Shown one piece after another: positions 11,601 through 22,700 of a stretch of 54,213 nt of DNA. The notes under the pieces are model-generated. The model searched no databases and was not told where the DNA came from. It worked only from the letters and a program-made list of their open reading frames with translations. Origin of the DNA: Ectocarpus siliculosus (Eukaryota > Sar > Phaeophyceae > Ectocarpales > Ectocarpaceae). Numbering within the stretch: the stretch's first letter is position 1; the number at the start of each line of letters is the position of its first letter. Position numbers and translations under genes: made by a program. Location of the stretch: the NCBI GenBank assembly GCA_000310025.1, contig FN649734.1, positions 3,440,644 through 3,494,856 of the forward strand, read 5' to 3'.

Positions 11601-14435
11601 AGGGTAATCGCGCGACCTCTGTCAGCGGCCGTTTGACTGATGGTGTCCAGAAAATGCAATGAAAATAATAGAAACACCTTGTGGTATGCAGCGAATTTTG
11701 TCCTGTTGACATAATCGACCCCTGGTCTGTAGAACAACAAGTGTCCTCCCCGCACGTGGTTATGCTGAGCCCAGAGCCCGGTGTCGACCCCGGTCAATAC
11801 GATAGATTTCGGGCAGAAATCCGCTTGTTGTGCAAGTGCGAGGCACAAGCACTACACCAACAACTCAGGAGCACCGCAACGCCGAGAACGACACCCGCAC
11901 AGTAAGCCGGGGACTCAAGCAGCGCACAACCTTTTGCCGGATCCTTTCTTCGGCGAGCTCGGCCTTCGCCCTCGCCCGAGCCTTTCGCCGCGCGGGCTCC
12001 CTGGATAGAGCTTCGAACAACATTCGAAGTTCGTGTTTCTCGATGTACCCGCTCCGGTTCCTGCTTTGCAGGTACAAGGATACGTACGAACACCTTAAGA
12101 TCACAGCTCAACCTAATCTCGGATGCTATCCTTCACGACCCCGGCTCGTGGGCCCACACATACCGGAAGGGGGAACAACGCTACATGTTCTCTTCATGGC
12201 GGTTTCGAGTAGAAGGCTTTGTTTGGCGCAACCCCCGAGGAGGAATTTCTTGTAGTTGCTACGCAGCTCCTCTCCAACAGCAATGAACCGACTGTTTAGG
12301 CCAGAGCTGTAATTATTGGTACTTATTCAGTGTTTGCCTTCAATTGTTCCGTACGGAGCATGCAGGCATTCTTTTAGAGCTACGCCGACCTTCTTCAACG
12401 ACAACAACACCAACAACGACAACAACAACGACAACAACAACGACAACGACAACCCACAACAACAACAACAGCAACACCACTGTCAAAAATACTATCAACA
12501 ACAACCCCAGCCCGTTAACGACAACACCAATATCGGGTGTTGATTTTCTACCTAGCACCCGCCTGTCCAAGAAGAAGAACACGTCCGTGAATCGTGCCCC
12601 CGTTCGGTGCATGTAGCTCTCCAGCACCTGCAGAAGGTTTCCGGCCTCGCTCGTCCTGGCATCATCTTCGTCTTCGTCGGCATGTAGTCTTGAAATCGCT
12701 AGCCTGCCGAAACAAGCATCATAGACACCACGGGGTTACGCGCACGAGGGGCGTCAAAACCGACCAAACTTTGGAAAATTGCTGCTTCCCATTGCATCTG
12801 TCTGAAACCCCATGCTCCACGAAAAAAGTAGCTTGAAAAACGTGCAAAATGGACCTCATCGCGAGGAGTAATGAACGAAGCTCGATCACGGGTTAACATA
12901 CTTGTGTACACGAAATTCGGGCTCAACCTCCGAGTATGATGACTTCAGGAGACGAGCAATACCCTCGTTTTGCCACGAAACGACCTCGGTTTCAAGGCCT
13001 TGCGAATCGAAAAGACTGCGGACGGTACATATCTCTTTGCGGAACACGTCGTCGACAGCATTCTGCAGAAGTAACCTCATCTATGATGAAGCCCACTTCC
13101 GGAGGAAAACACGGTTTTGCACCGCCCGTCTGCTCCCGTCTCTTGCTTACCGCATTTCCCGGATGTCCAGAGAGAAATCGACGTCCGTATCGATAAAGCG
13201 CATGAGGTCGCTGACGTCCTTCGAAGTGAACGTCTCGCTCTCAAGCCCTAGGAAATACGCCCTTTCCGACATGCGAGATGGTTTCAAGAGTGATGCGTAT
13301 GAATAGGGGCTGAAGCTCATTCAGGAAGACTATCACACTACAACGTCGTTCCCTCTTTTGGCGGTGACGACGTTGCTCTAAGCTCGGTTGGAACTATATT
13401 TCTGGCAGGTTAGGATCATTACGAATACCAGTGACAAAAATTCTCCTACTTCTACTCTTCGCCGGCGATGACTGCATTAGACAGCGATGCTCCGCGCACA
13501 GATTCAAACTATTATTCTCCCCCATGTGCGCATTTGTCGAGCGGATCTGCCGCCTGTTCGTGTGTCGCGCCACATATGGGGCGTCAAACATCCAGGGTCC
13601 TCCACGAAGACGACAATGGGGCGTGACGCGCTGGCCTCAGGAACCCCCGTGTCTTCCACGTTCTACCTGATAGCTTCACACCACACAAACCAGTGTGATA
13701 AACTCGCGTTTTGTGCAGGGCGAGGTTCAATCGTGTATGAAGGAAATCCACTCTTTCGTTTCTAGGAGGGCAGGAAGGGCCAACATAGTGAAACACAGAG
13801 CGCTCCTCCTTTGAAGACAGTTCCTTAACTTCCCCGAGAAGCTAGCTGTCAAGCCAAACTCGCTCCCAAAGCCGGGGCCAAGTCCACTCAGAGGAAGTCC
13901 ATACTCATGATACATCAGATTTGTGCTTGGTTGCTCTTACAGATAGCTTTGCCACAGGGCACTTCACTGCCCTCGGAGGCGAGGCTTCGTGATGGCGAGA
14001 GGGACCACCTCGCGGACATGTTTCTGAAATCGTGTTCCATCCTTCCCCTTGGAGTGACAGCGACGACATGAATGATTCGTGGCGTGCTGTCCTTCGCAAC
14101 GTACGCAACCATGCGCAACCATGCGCTGGGGCAGGTTGCTGCCTCACCTCTGCCCTAGATACACCATGCCATCCAGTGCGTGCTCCCGACAAGCAATGGC
14201 CCTGCCGGCGTTCAGTACGTCTATCGAAGAAGCTCTCGTTCTCGATTCCGCCCCCTCCTCTTTGTTGTTTTCGATGTGTCCCGCCTGATTGTCGGTCCCG
14301 CACCACTGCTCTTGCCCGGCCGAAGGTCGTTCCTTAGCCCCCGTCGGAACCAGGTCACTCTCACATCGATCGATTTCATATCCGGGTTCTTCGTCAGACC
14401 GTGTTACGATGGTGTTGCTCCGGCCGCCGCCACCA

Positions 14436-14467
<32 letters not shown>

Positions 14468-17400
14468 ATCAATACCGCCGCCGCAAGGGCTTCCCGATAG
14501 CACATTCATCACCCGTGATAAACGTCGAGCATCTACGCTTCCGTTGTCGCCGTAAAGGCTCGCACCATGAGTTCCTTCTGGCTGATGGTGCCCCATTGGA
14601 ACAGCGCTCCCCAGTGAGCCACCACTAACATCACCTTGAGCTGAACCGCCCAAAGGTTTGCTTTCCCCTTGCTGTCCACGCTCGCCTCCCCCACCAGCAT
14701 GCCTCGGGTCGGGTTCCTGTATAGGGTCAGAATTACCGTCCGGGGTAATAGAGGAGTTGGTGTCTCCGTTGATGGTGGTGCAGCCTTGATTGTGGCTGCT
14801 GATGTGGTTGTGTTGTGTTGGACCGGTCTCGTCGAAGCCTTCATGCTGGCGATGCCTTCCGTGGTCAGCAGGTGCCTGGTGGCCATGGTCTTGCGCATGG
14901 CTGGAACTATTTTCTTGCCTCTCGGTGCGTTCCATGATGGAAAGATCTTTGGCGACACCGCCACTCGAGGAACGGCAGTTGATGCTGGTGCCGTTGCCCG
15001 TTTCCAATCCGTCTCCGGCAGTGTCAATCTGAGGGCCTGTCAAGGGAGGGAGGCCGTAGTTCGGGATTCGGCTGCACTTGAAAGCACGGCAGCAGCACTC
15101 GCGTCGAGCGATGTGGGTGGCCAGACGCTCAAAGCCCACCCGGAGCTCCAAAGCGGTCAGCTTTCCGTCACCGTGTCCGTTCTGAGAGTGGAACGTGTGG
15201 GGTTACGGTGTGTAAGACTCTTTCTGAATTGCATCCGGCAAATTTCTGCGGCGTACGTACCCACGCGAGCTCAACAAACACGCCAACCCCACACAACCAT
15301 GAACAAGGCAACTAACATGAAGCTGTAGTCTAAACACCCTTGTTGGTGCTGGTATGAATAGCAGAACATGCCAATACACGAGTGGCCTACGTGATCTGCA
15401 GTTCCTCTCACAGCCATCGCCTCATCAACGACCACGAGGGCCGTAGATAGAGAAAAATTCCTTCAACCCCCCAACACCGTTCGCAACAAAAAGACTTGCC
15501 CAGTCAACGGCCTCAGCAGAAAACCAAACCATCACCTGAGATGTATCCATGAACTTGAACCACTCTTCGAGAGACATCCCCGCCCGTCTCATCAACCGCA
15601 CGACCTTGGCCAGAACGACTCGACCGGCTCTTTCGGCCTTAACGGTGGCCCACTTCCTCCGTATCTTGCGAAAGCCAGAAATCATCTCCTCAAGCGTGAC
15701 CTTGTCGTCCCCGCGCCCAGCTTTATCGAAAAACTTGAGTAACTGCCACAACAACCAACAATGTGTTTGAGAGAGACCCGACATCAACGGCAATAAAGGG
15801 CCGCTAAACTCACATGGAGAGCTGCGAACATCACGTTGAATATTTTTCGGTAACGATAAGCATACAACGTCAGGATGCCTTGGTTTACCCAAACACGAAT
15901 TTCTGGCAGGCATTCGTCCGGAAGCCTGAAGGTTCGCTTTGGAATACAGATTGAATGCAAAGTTAAAGTCATTGTTTTTCGAAATCAGAACGCCAAGCGA
16001 AAGTCGTGCAGAGACGCATGGCGAATATTCGGCGAGAAAAGACTGCACCTACGTTACCTCACTAGACAGGTAGTGGAGGGGACGGCCCTCCCTCAACACG
16101 CAACATCAGGACGAGGGGGTTCAATCAAGCTCGGGCTAAAGAATGGTTGATGATTTGAAGTACACACTAGAAGGCCCAATGCGAAAAGTCTGCCCATCTT
16201 CGTCTGAGCAGTAGACATAGTAGTTCCAGCGTAAGTCGTTTCACCGCGTACGTGACCACGTGACACAAAACTTGCAAAAGGGGACGATGGATTCGCTTGT
16301 CGACAAAACGCCGAACCGTGATAGAGGTGAGGACCCGACTTTGTATGGCGGCGAAATCTCTTGGTTACAGTATTTTCTGTGTTATGCGAGTTACTTCGTA
16401 CTGCACATAGGTGAGCCCGGCCTGGAGACATGGCTAGTAAATTGAAACTCTCGTGATGTGGAAAAGGGGGGGACGGGGAGGCTGACTTCCCTTGCTACAA
16501 CTCGAAACATGTTCACAGCAGCGAAACTACTGTAGGGAAAAGTTGTGGAGGCTATTGATCATCATCAGCTATGTCTTCGGGAAAACGAGAAGAAACACTG
16601 TCTACCTTGTCGATGTCTTCGTCGGCAAAGAGCAACGCTGATGGGTCCACGTACGACTCGGTGTCGTCTCCACCGGCGCCAACGAACGCGATGCCCTTCG
16701 AAGAATCTCCGCCAGGCTGTCCTATCCCGAGAGCACCCCCGCTAGCTATGTTCAGCGGAAGGGCCTTGCTGTGCCCTCGTTTCGTGATTGCCCCGTACGT
16801 GATGCCATCCTCGAATATGTACTGGTCTACGGTTGGCATGGTTGGTGGAGGGTTCTCGAAGAGATTCGAGTAGTGAGCATACGCTTTCTCCACGTGTTGC
16901 CCGCCATCGTTTCTTTGGGAAGAGGGGATTGCATCCACTCCATTGGGGCTGAGGGAGCTCCTTTCAATCTTGTCGGAGATCGATTGCTGTTGCTCGTTGG
17001 AATCTCCACTGCCCACGTCGCATATATGTTTACTTTGTGGCGGTGTCGGCGAGACTCGTTGCTGGTGCGGAGACGTCTGTTCTCCTCCAACGGCACCGCC
17101 TGTTGGGGTGCCTCGTAGAAACACATTGGGATCTTGACTTTCCAACCCTGTGGCTTGTCCGGGTGCGGTCACGTTCGCCTGGCGAACCAGAGTGTTAATG
17201 TTTTGCCACCAGGGGAGCATCGACCTCACCGCCGGTACGCCCCCGCCGGCATCAGTTGCCGCAGGCGTTCTCCTCTTCCTGGCAAGTGCCTTCCTGCTTG
17301 CCGGAGACGGCGTACAACCCAAAGTCATCTTCTTGCTGTAGACGTACCCAGGCTGCCTTCGCGATATGGGTCGCAGCGAGACCTGGTGTTTGGGCCGCAA

Positions 17401-17790
17401 CCTCCCACCGTCTTGTCCGCCTCCGTGCTGCTCCGAGGACGGAACGGTTCGCGATTTCCCATTGCCGCCGTCGCTTCGGTCGTGGTCACCTGCTGCTGGC
17501 ACGGCCAAACTGCTGTGTCCGCGACTGCAGTAGTGCCCTAGTGACGGTGCAAGGTTGACTAGGCCATCTCTTGTATGGTTGACGTCGTTGCTGCTGTTGC
17601 GCTCCAGCCTTGAAGAAGAACCAGTTGTCGCTGGTCGAGAGCCGGTCGCCGCAGCTCTTCCGGACGCTGGCTGGCCTCCGTAACTCGCAGGCCGAGACGT
17701 GCTAGAGACGAGTCCCTCTTGCTCCTCAACCACCATCCCTGGGGTTGTTGGTGGGTAGCTGCTGTAGTGCTCTGGACGTCCTGCGTCCAT
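8672..17790 (-). CDS. Large multi-EF-hand protein (11 exons)
   Basis: Predicted calcium-binding protein of about 1448 residues. Exons, 5' to 3': 17790-16606, 15742-15536, 15181-14148, 13309-13151, 13075-12902, 12655-12563, 12060-11931, 11495-11351, 10684-10590, 10384-10064, 9475-8672. Phases agree at all ten junctions and the sum is a multiple of three. The ATG at 17790 is the first after an in-frame TAA. Residues 1-395 are low-complexity. EF-hand loops: a degenerate one at 401-414; 465-476 (NGHGDGKLTALE); 849-860 (DTDVDFSLDIRE); 950-961, split by an intron (DR/NRSGYIEKHE); 1044-1055 (DGTGNHGLDVDE); 1080-1091 (DGGNNGLVEVGE). The third exon is Gly/Ser-rich with a polyglycine tract, and the last exon has a Gln run. 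The 12562-12061 intron appears to have a GC donor (CAG|GCGGGT). The acceptors of exons 5 and 6 and the donor of exon 10 are the weakest sites. The frame of exon 1 also runs to a stop at 16552, so a separate single-exon gene is possible. It is a paralog of the plus-strand gene at 19743. Confidence 0.78.
9090..9117. repeat. (TGC)n coding triplet repeat
   Basis: A pure triplet run of about nine units inside the last exon of the minus-strand EF-hand gene, encoding nine consecutive glutamines on that strand. Its length may vary between strains. Confidence 0.95.
12400..12475. repeat. AAC/AACGAC-rich simple repeat
   Basis: An imperfect run of AAC and GAC triplets in the intron between the sixth and seventh exons of the minus-strand EF-hand gene. 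It opens Thr/Asn and Val frames on the two strands that are not coding. Confidence 0.9.
14418..14472. repeat. (CCACCG)n coding repeat, polyglycine
   Basis: An imperfect CCACCG/CCACCA repeat inside the third exon of the minus-strand EF-hand gene. On the coding strand it encodes a run of about sixteen glycines after an Ile-Asp pair. Confidence 0.9.
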
Positions 17791-18742
17791 CTTGCTAACA
17801 TGGTGAACGCGGAACAATTAAGGAAAAAATAATAAAATACACGCACAGAAAGACTACCCATTCGAGATATACCCACAGTCGAACGTGCATCACATCATGT
17901 TCTGCTGGTGTGTATCGGCATCGGGAGGTCGGAAGTGGGATCGGTTTCGGTGGTTCACATGCCGGTTGGCGAGGTTCGGGCGAGCTACTTTCACGAGGTT
18001 CCGCCGCTTGTCGGTTCACGTACCACTTGCCGTGTTCCCCGGCTGGTGCATATCGCCTGCAGCACACTTGCCAGCGGACAGACCCTCGATGGTTTGGAAC
18101 TCGAGATCGCATGTGTTACCTAGGCAACGTATGCCTTCAGCGGCGCAAAAGCTTCATCTCAACAAGAAGGATCCGTTGTGGCCGGCGATCCCCTCCAGGA
18201 TAACTCTCGAGGACCCCCCTCTCATAGCTCAGGTTTGTCACCACCACAGCTACACAATGCCCTCTTGCCATCGCCTCTGATATTCTGATACTACGTATGC
18301 ATACTGGCAAGCACTTTTCTATCTCCCTATTGCTGCATGCGATCATCACACCATCACACCTCTCTTGAGGCGCCGCTTGCGCGGGACACCCCACCCATGT
18401 TGAATGACAATCGCGCGTGATTCTTTTTTTCAGCGAGAAATCGTGTCCTACAAAGTCATTCGATTAAGAGCTTTCCAATCGTACAGTAAGTAACGTTCGT
18501 CATTACTTGTCACAGTACCAGTGGAGCAATAGAGAATTGAACGTATCTGACAAACGCGTGGTTTCATTCGACGTGCTTCAAGTAGTACGCGTATTACTTT
18601 GCCGAAGGTGTGACAGACTGGGGGATCTATATAGCTGTAGTCTTTCATGGTGAGGACTTCACTACTATTCCTCACTTGCGCCACATTCCGAGCGTCCCTG
18701 AACGTTAAGGGGGTACAGAAAAGGGGTTGTGACGCTGACTCT

Positions 18743-18830
18743 TTTTGCCATACTTTAATCCGATACAAACAAAGAAAACAACCTTCTTTTGCCATACTTT
18801 AATCCGATACAAACAATGAAAACGACCTTC
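18743..18830. repeat. 44-bp tandem duplication
   Basis: Two adjacent 44-bp copies (core TGCCATACTTTAATCCGATA) differ at only a few positions. The second copy ends 7 bp before the left arm of the foldback element at 18838. Confidence 0.92.
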
Positions 18831-18837
18831 CCGCCAG

Positions 18838-19299
18838 GGTTAGGTGTCGCATTCTATTGTCATCAGTAGATGACACCATGAAGAGGCGTCGTGCGTGCTT
18901 GTACGTTCAGGTTCGCTGCTGGAGCTGAACTATCGAAGGTCGGAGCAGCCTCTGAAAACAGTCCGAAATCTGCTGCCGGAACCAAGCGGCATCCAACATT
19001 GGTCACAGCCGTGCTCACCGCCGCGGACAGTAAACCCCTGAACCATGGGTCGTCAGCAGTAGCTAGTGGCATCAGCTACCGCTGTAAACCCGCAGTTCAG
19101 TGGATTGGAGTCAGTGGCAGCGAGCACGGCTGTGACAAATGTTGGATGCCGCTTGGTTCCGGCACAGATTTCGGACTGTTTTCAGAGGGTGCTGCGACCT
19201 TCGATATTTCAGCTCCAGTAGCAAACCTGAACGTGCCAGCACGCACGACGCATCTTCATGATGTCCTCTACTGATGACAATAGAATGCGACACCTAACC
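18838..19299. mobile_element. Foldback/MITE-like inverted-repeat element
   Basis: The left arm (18838-19016, starting GGTTAGGTGTCGCATTCTAT) and the right arm (19122-19299, ending with its reverse complement) are close reverse complements over about 178 bp, with scattered mismatches and a few indels. The inner ~105 bp also shows weaker inverted similarity, so the whole element could fold into one long hairpin. It carries no transposase. Size and structure fit a non-autonomous foldback or MITE-type DNA element. I could not see a clear target-site duplication next to the arms. The open frame inside it (18891-19274) is a by-product of the palindrome. Confidence 0.8.
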
Positions 19300-19687
19300 T
19301 TCAAAATTGACCTTGTTTGAGCGCCTTCCGTTTTGGCTCTTTTGACTAGAATTTAGAATCGTGTAAATTTTTATCTTGATTTCAAAGGAAGTGTGTGGAG
19401 GTAGACGCGTGAAATGCATGTTTTGAGCAGCCTCTACTGCCGCCCTGTGCGAGAACCAACGATTTCCGTTTTTCGCGCTGCCTTCCTACTGGTCTGGTGT
19501 GTCTGTTGTGCAATTTCTGGTGCTCTTGTATTTGATTTCAAAATTAGCCACAACATCAAAATTCGTCTTCTGCGCCCCCTTCAACTGCAAGGAAGTATAA
19601 TTATCTCCATTTCGGAAAAACAGTTGCATTCTGCCACTCTGAGATTGCCGAATCACTGTAAGAGAATCGCACACTGAGCACAAGCCA

Positions 19688-19709
19688 ACGCGACCACCTA
19701 TGGTCGCGT
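19688..19709. promoter_or_regulatory. Perfect hairpin upstream of start codon
   Basis: A 9-bp perfect stem (ACGCGACCA / TGGTCGCGT) with a 4-base loop lies 34 bp before the predicted ATG of the plus-strand EF-hand gene. The right arm is immediately followed by a second direct copy of TGGTCGCGTG. It could act in the 5' leader or as a palindromic factor site; no function is shown by sequence alone. Confidence 0.55.
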
Positions 19710-19742
19710 GTGGTCGCGTGTTGCCCGCTAAAGGTGTTCAAG

Positions 19743-22700
19743 ATGATGGAAAACGCACAGCCGGTGCAGGCCCTCCGCGACTCCCTTCGCCGGGACCGCG
19801 TTGCTGCCGACGTGTCACGAAAGTTTGCCGCGCCCCGAGAGAAAGAAAGCAAAGTCGGCAGGAAACGCGGCAGACGCTGTGGGACGGCAAACAGTGCGCT
19901 TGGTGAGAGAACCCACGTACCAGCTTTCCGCACCACGCAGTTCCTTGTATTTTCTCTACTTCGAGAGGACGATACTGTTAACCTCGAACGCCACGAGGGC
20001 CGTAGTTCAACATTCGGCATGAACTTTCAAGTGCATGTTCGATCGCCATATGGCGTGCGTATGGTTAAAACGGAAACAAAGAGTAAAGCTGTAACGATGG
20101 AAAAGAGGACAAATGGCGGATACCATTTGGTCACCCAATACTCCAAGACGTCTCGTTCTTTGCGCACATACGCTGCTCATGTCGAAACTAGACTTGCTCG
20201 GTATTCGTTCTGCAACCTTCCCTTCAGTTGTACGCACATAACTCGTGACATCTTTTGAAACCGAGGGTACACACAGAAAGCTTTGGTAGCTTCTCCGGAA
20301 AACACCTGAGGTACAGAACTTCTGAGTCACTCCCACTCTCAGACACGCACCCTGTTGACATAGACCAATCGTTGCTACACTGCTGCCACATGTTTCATAG
20401 TCTCCACATCCTTCTTCTCCACACGCTGCGTTGAACAAGCAAAGTTGACAAAGCTCGAGTGTTTTCCTTTGGTTGGGGTGTTCGCTCTAAATCTCCGTCC
20501 TCGCCCGCCTAGAACAAGCCTACCTCCCGGCCGGGGTAGCCCCAGCAATTGGCTTGAGGCAGCAGCGATCGCGCAGCGGTGGCAGCAACTGTGGAAGCCC
20601 TTCTCGCGGACTGAGTCACGCTGCGAGCCGCCATCCGGGGGACTCAGCAACCCGACTGAACAACAATCATGTCGACGAACGCGCTGGAGACATCAATGAG
20701 GGTTTTCGATCCAGGATGGGGCTTCCCGGATCCAGTAGCGAGCCAATACTCTCGTCTGCTCAGGTACGTATGCTGCTTTGCCGTCAACTCAACTGCACAC
20801 TGCGCAGATGCAAATCTTCGTCGCGCTTGCCATCATGTTATATGGTGCAGTCCAAGTCAAGTAAGCGTGCCACCACAACCAACCTTTCCCGGACGAACTT
20901 TCCAGAGTTGCATGTATATATAATTGCAACTGTTTACTGGCTGTGGGTTGAGCAGTACGGCTGGCGTCAAAGTTGGACTCGTTAGTTGTTTTCTGTCCCC
21001 GAACATCACTAGAGTATCCGGAGGCCTCCCGGAACCTTCCTCTGACTGTACATCGACTGTACCTCCCCATCCTCCATGTCTCTAGCTACGAAACTTGCTC
21101 TAACTCTTACTCGTGTCACGTCCAAACCGTGAATCGCTTCGTTTCGTTCTCTTGCTCAGTCGTTGTCCTCTGACATCACATCGTTGGCCAGTCACTGCGG
21201 CTTCGAATTCAACTCTCGCAGCCACGGAGGCAGCAATTCTAGTCTTTCCTCCTCCAGCCGAACAGCTCAACCATCCAACCGCCAGCCGCATAAGCGACGG
21301 CATCAGCACCGCAACAGCGGGCAGCAGAACTCGGCTGAGGTGCCTACGTGGTCTGCTTCCCATGGCGGCGGCGACACCTCCCCGACAGCCGCCTTGTCCG
21401 TCATGTCTTCGGGAGACGCAGACACTACCCCGCTCCCGGGCGTCTGCTACATCACGTACCCCCCGACACCGGACCTAGCGGCGGTTTCCTTGTCTTCTCC
21501 GCCCGCAGAACGCGGCCTCGATGGCCCCCGCGGCCGTGCCCGCAACAGCAGCAGCGATGCCGGCAGCGACGTCACGCAAATCGCTCGCGCCGCCAGGAGA
21601 GAGGACTCTTCCGCTGACCTTCCCGGAGACGTGGAAGAAGAAGAAGAAGAAGAAGAAGAAGAAGAAGAAGAAGAAGAAGAAGAAGCAGGAGGGGGTGAGA
21701 ACGGTTCTGCTGCAGCGGAAGCTTCGCCAAGAGAGACACACGAAGATGAATGTTCCTTCACGGTGGGCGGTACTGCCAACGTATCATCTCCAGTCGGCAG
21801 CTGGCAGAACGAAAGATGCGGCAACCGCGACATCGCCGATACTGGCTGTCCGGGCCTTAGTAGTGGTGAGGGGGGCCAGCGGCAACGAGGGCCCACGGAA
21901 CAACCGCCATTGGCCAGCGGAAAAACCACCTTGAAACGACACGTTGCCTACGACTTGGAAGAGGACCCGGGAAGTTACGAGTCCGGATTGGTGGGGGCGG
22001 GGGAGGTGGCCTCCATGGAGGGAATAGCGGAGCAGGGATCAGAACGTCGAGCGGCGCCGAGGAGACAGGCTGGGAAGGGCGGCGGAGGTGGGGAACGGCC
22101 CCTGCGTTGTGGTCAAAAGGTGATCTCGATGATGATTTCGGATGGCCACCCGTTGGTGGCGTCGAGGGGGTCCCCATCGCTTCCTGGGGTGGACGAGCAC
22201 CAGCTTCCGCCGTTCTGGCTGGCCGAGATGCACGACAACATGAGGAAAAATAGGCAAGCACGACCTCCCTCCTACATCCAAGAGTGCGTTGTGGATGCCT
22301 GTCGAGCGAGAGTTTTGTCCTCGTTCCTGCTATGATGCGGCCGCTGCTCGAGGGTGACACTCGTGAAGCACGTCGGTGCGCTACGAAGAAGAGGCAGGAA
22401 CTGCTCGAAATGCAATCCATGGTGTGCATGCTGGTTAGATGATAAATCTTGATGAAGGCCAGCCTCCCATGATGTTGAACCTGGGCGTATGCCGTCGGTT
22501 TCCTTTTCTGACCGGTGGAAGTGCCTGACGCGGTCATGTGAAGACGGGGTCTAAGCAGCATGATGCTTTTCCTGAGGCATTTGGGACCCTACCCAGTCGT
22601 GTTTACCTCTCAAGAACCCACATCGTACAGAAACAATGCGGCCACTGTCAGTCTTGCATGTTGGAGATGCGCGATGTCATGCAACAAGAACGGCTGATTG

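Larger units (their letters stand above)
17791..19742. other. Divergent intergenic region of the EF-hand pair
   Basis: About 1.95 kb separate the ATG codons of the two head-to-head EF-hand genes, so this segment should hold both promoters and 5' leaders. It contains a 44-bp tandem duplication (18743-18830), a ~460-bp foldback element (18838-19299) and a hairpin just before the plus-strand start (19688-19709). Two minus-strand frames (17795-18112 and 18137-18394) are open but I could not join them to anything; a non-coding first exon for the minus gene is possible. Confidence 0.65.

Noticed and set aside
14669-15328. Plus-strand open frame of about 220 codons
   Set aside because: It lies antisense to the third exon of the minus-strand EF-hand gene, which has an EF-hand and proper splice sites.
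16552-17790. Single-exon gene of about 412 residues ending at 16552
   Set aside because: Possible, but a GTAGAC donor at 16605 in phase 0 joins smoothly to the EF-hand exon at 15742 (LLFADEDIDK/LLKFFDK), so I prefer it as the first exon of the EF-hand gene.
18891-19274. Plus-strand open frame inside the foldback element
   Set aside because: Its two halves are reverse complements of each other, so the frame is a product of the palindrome.
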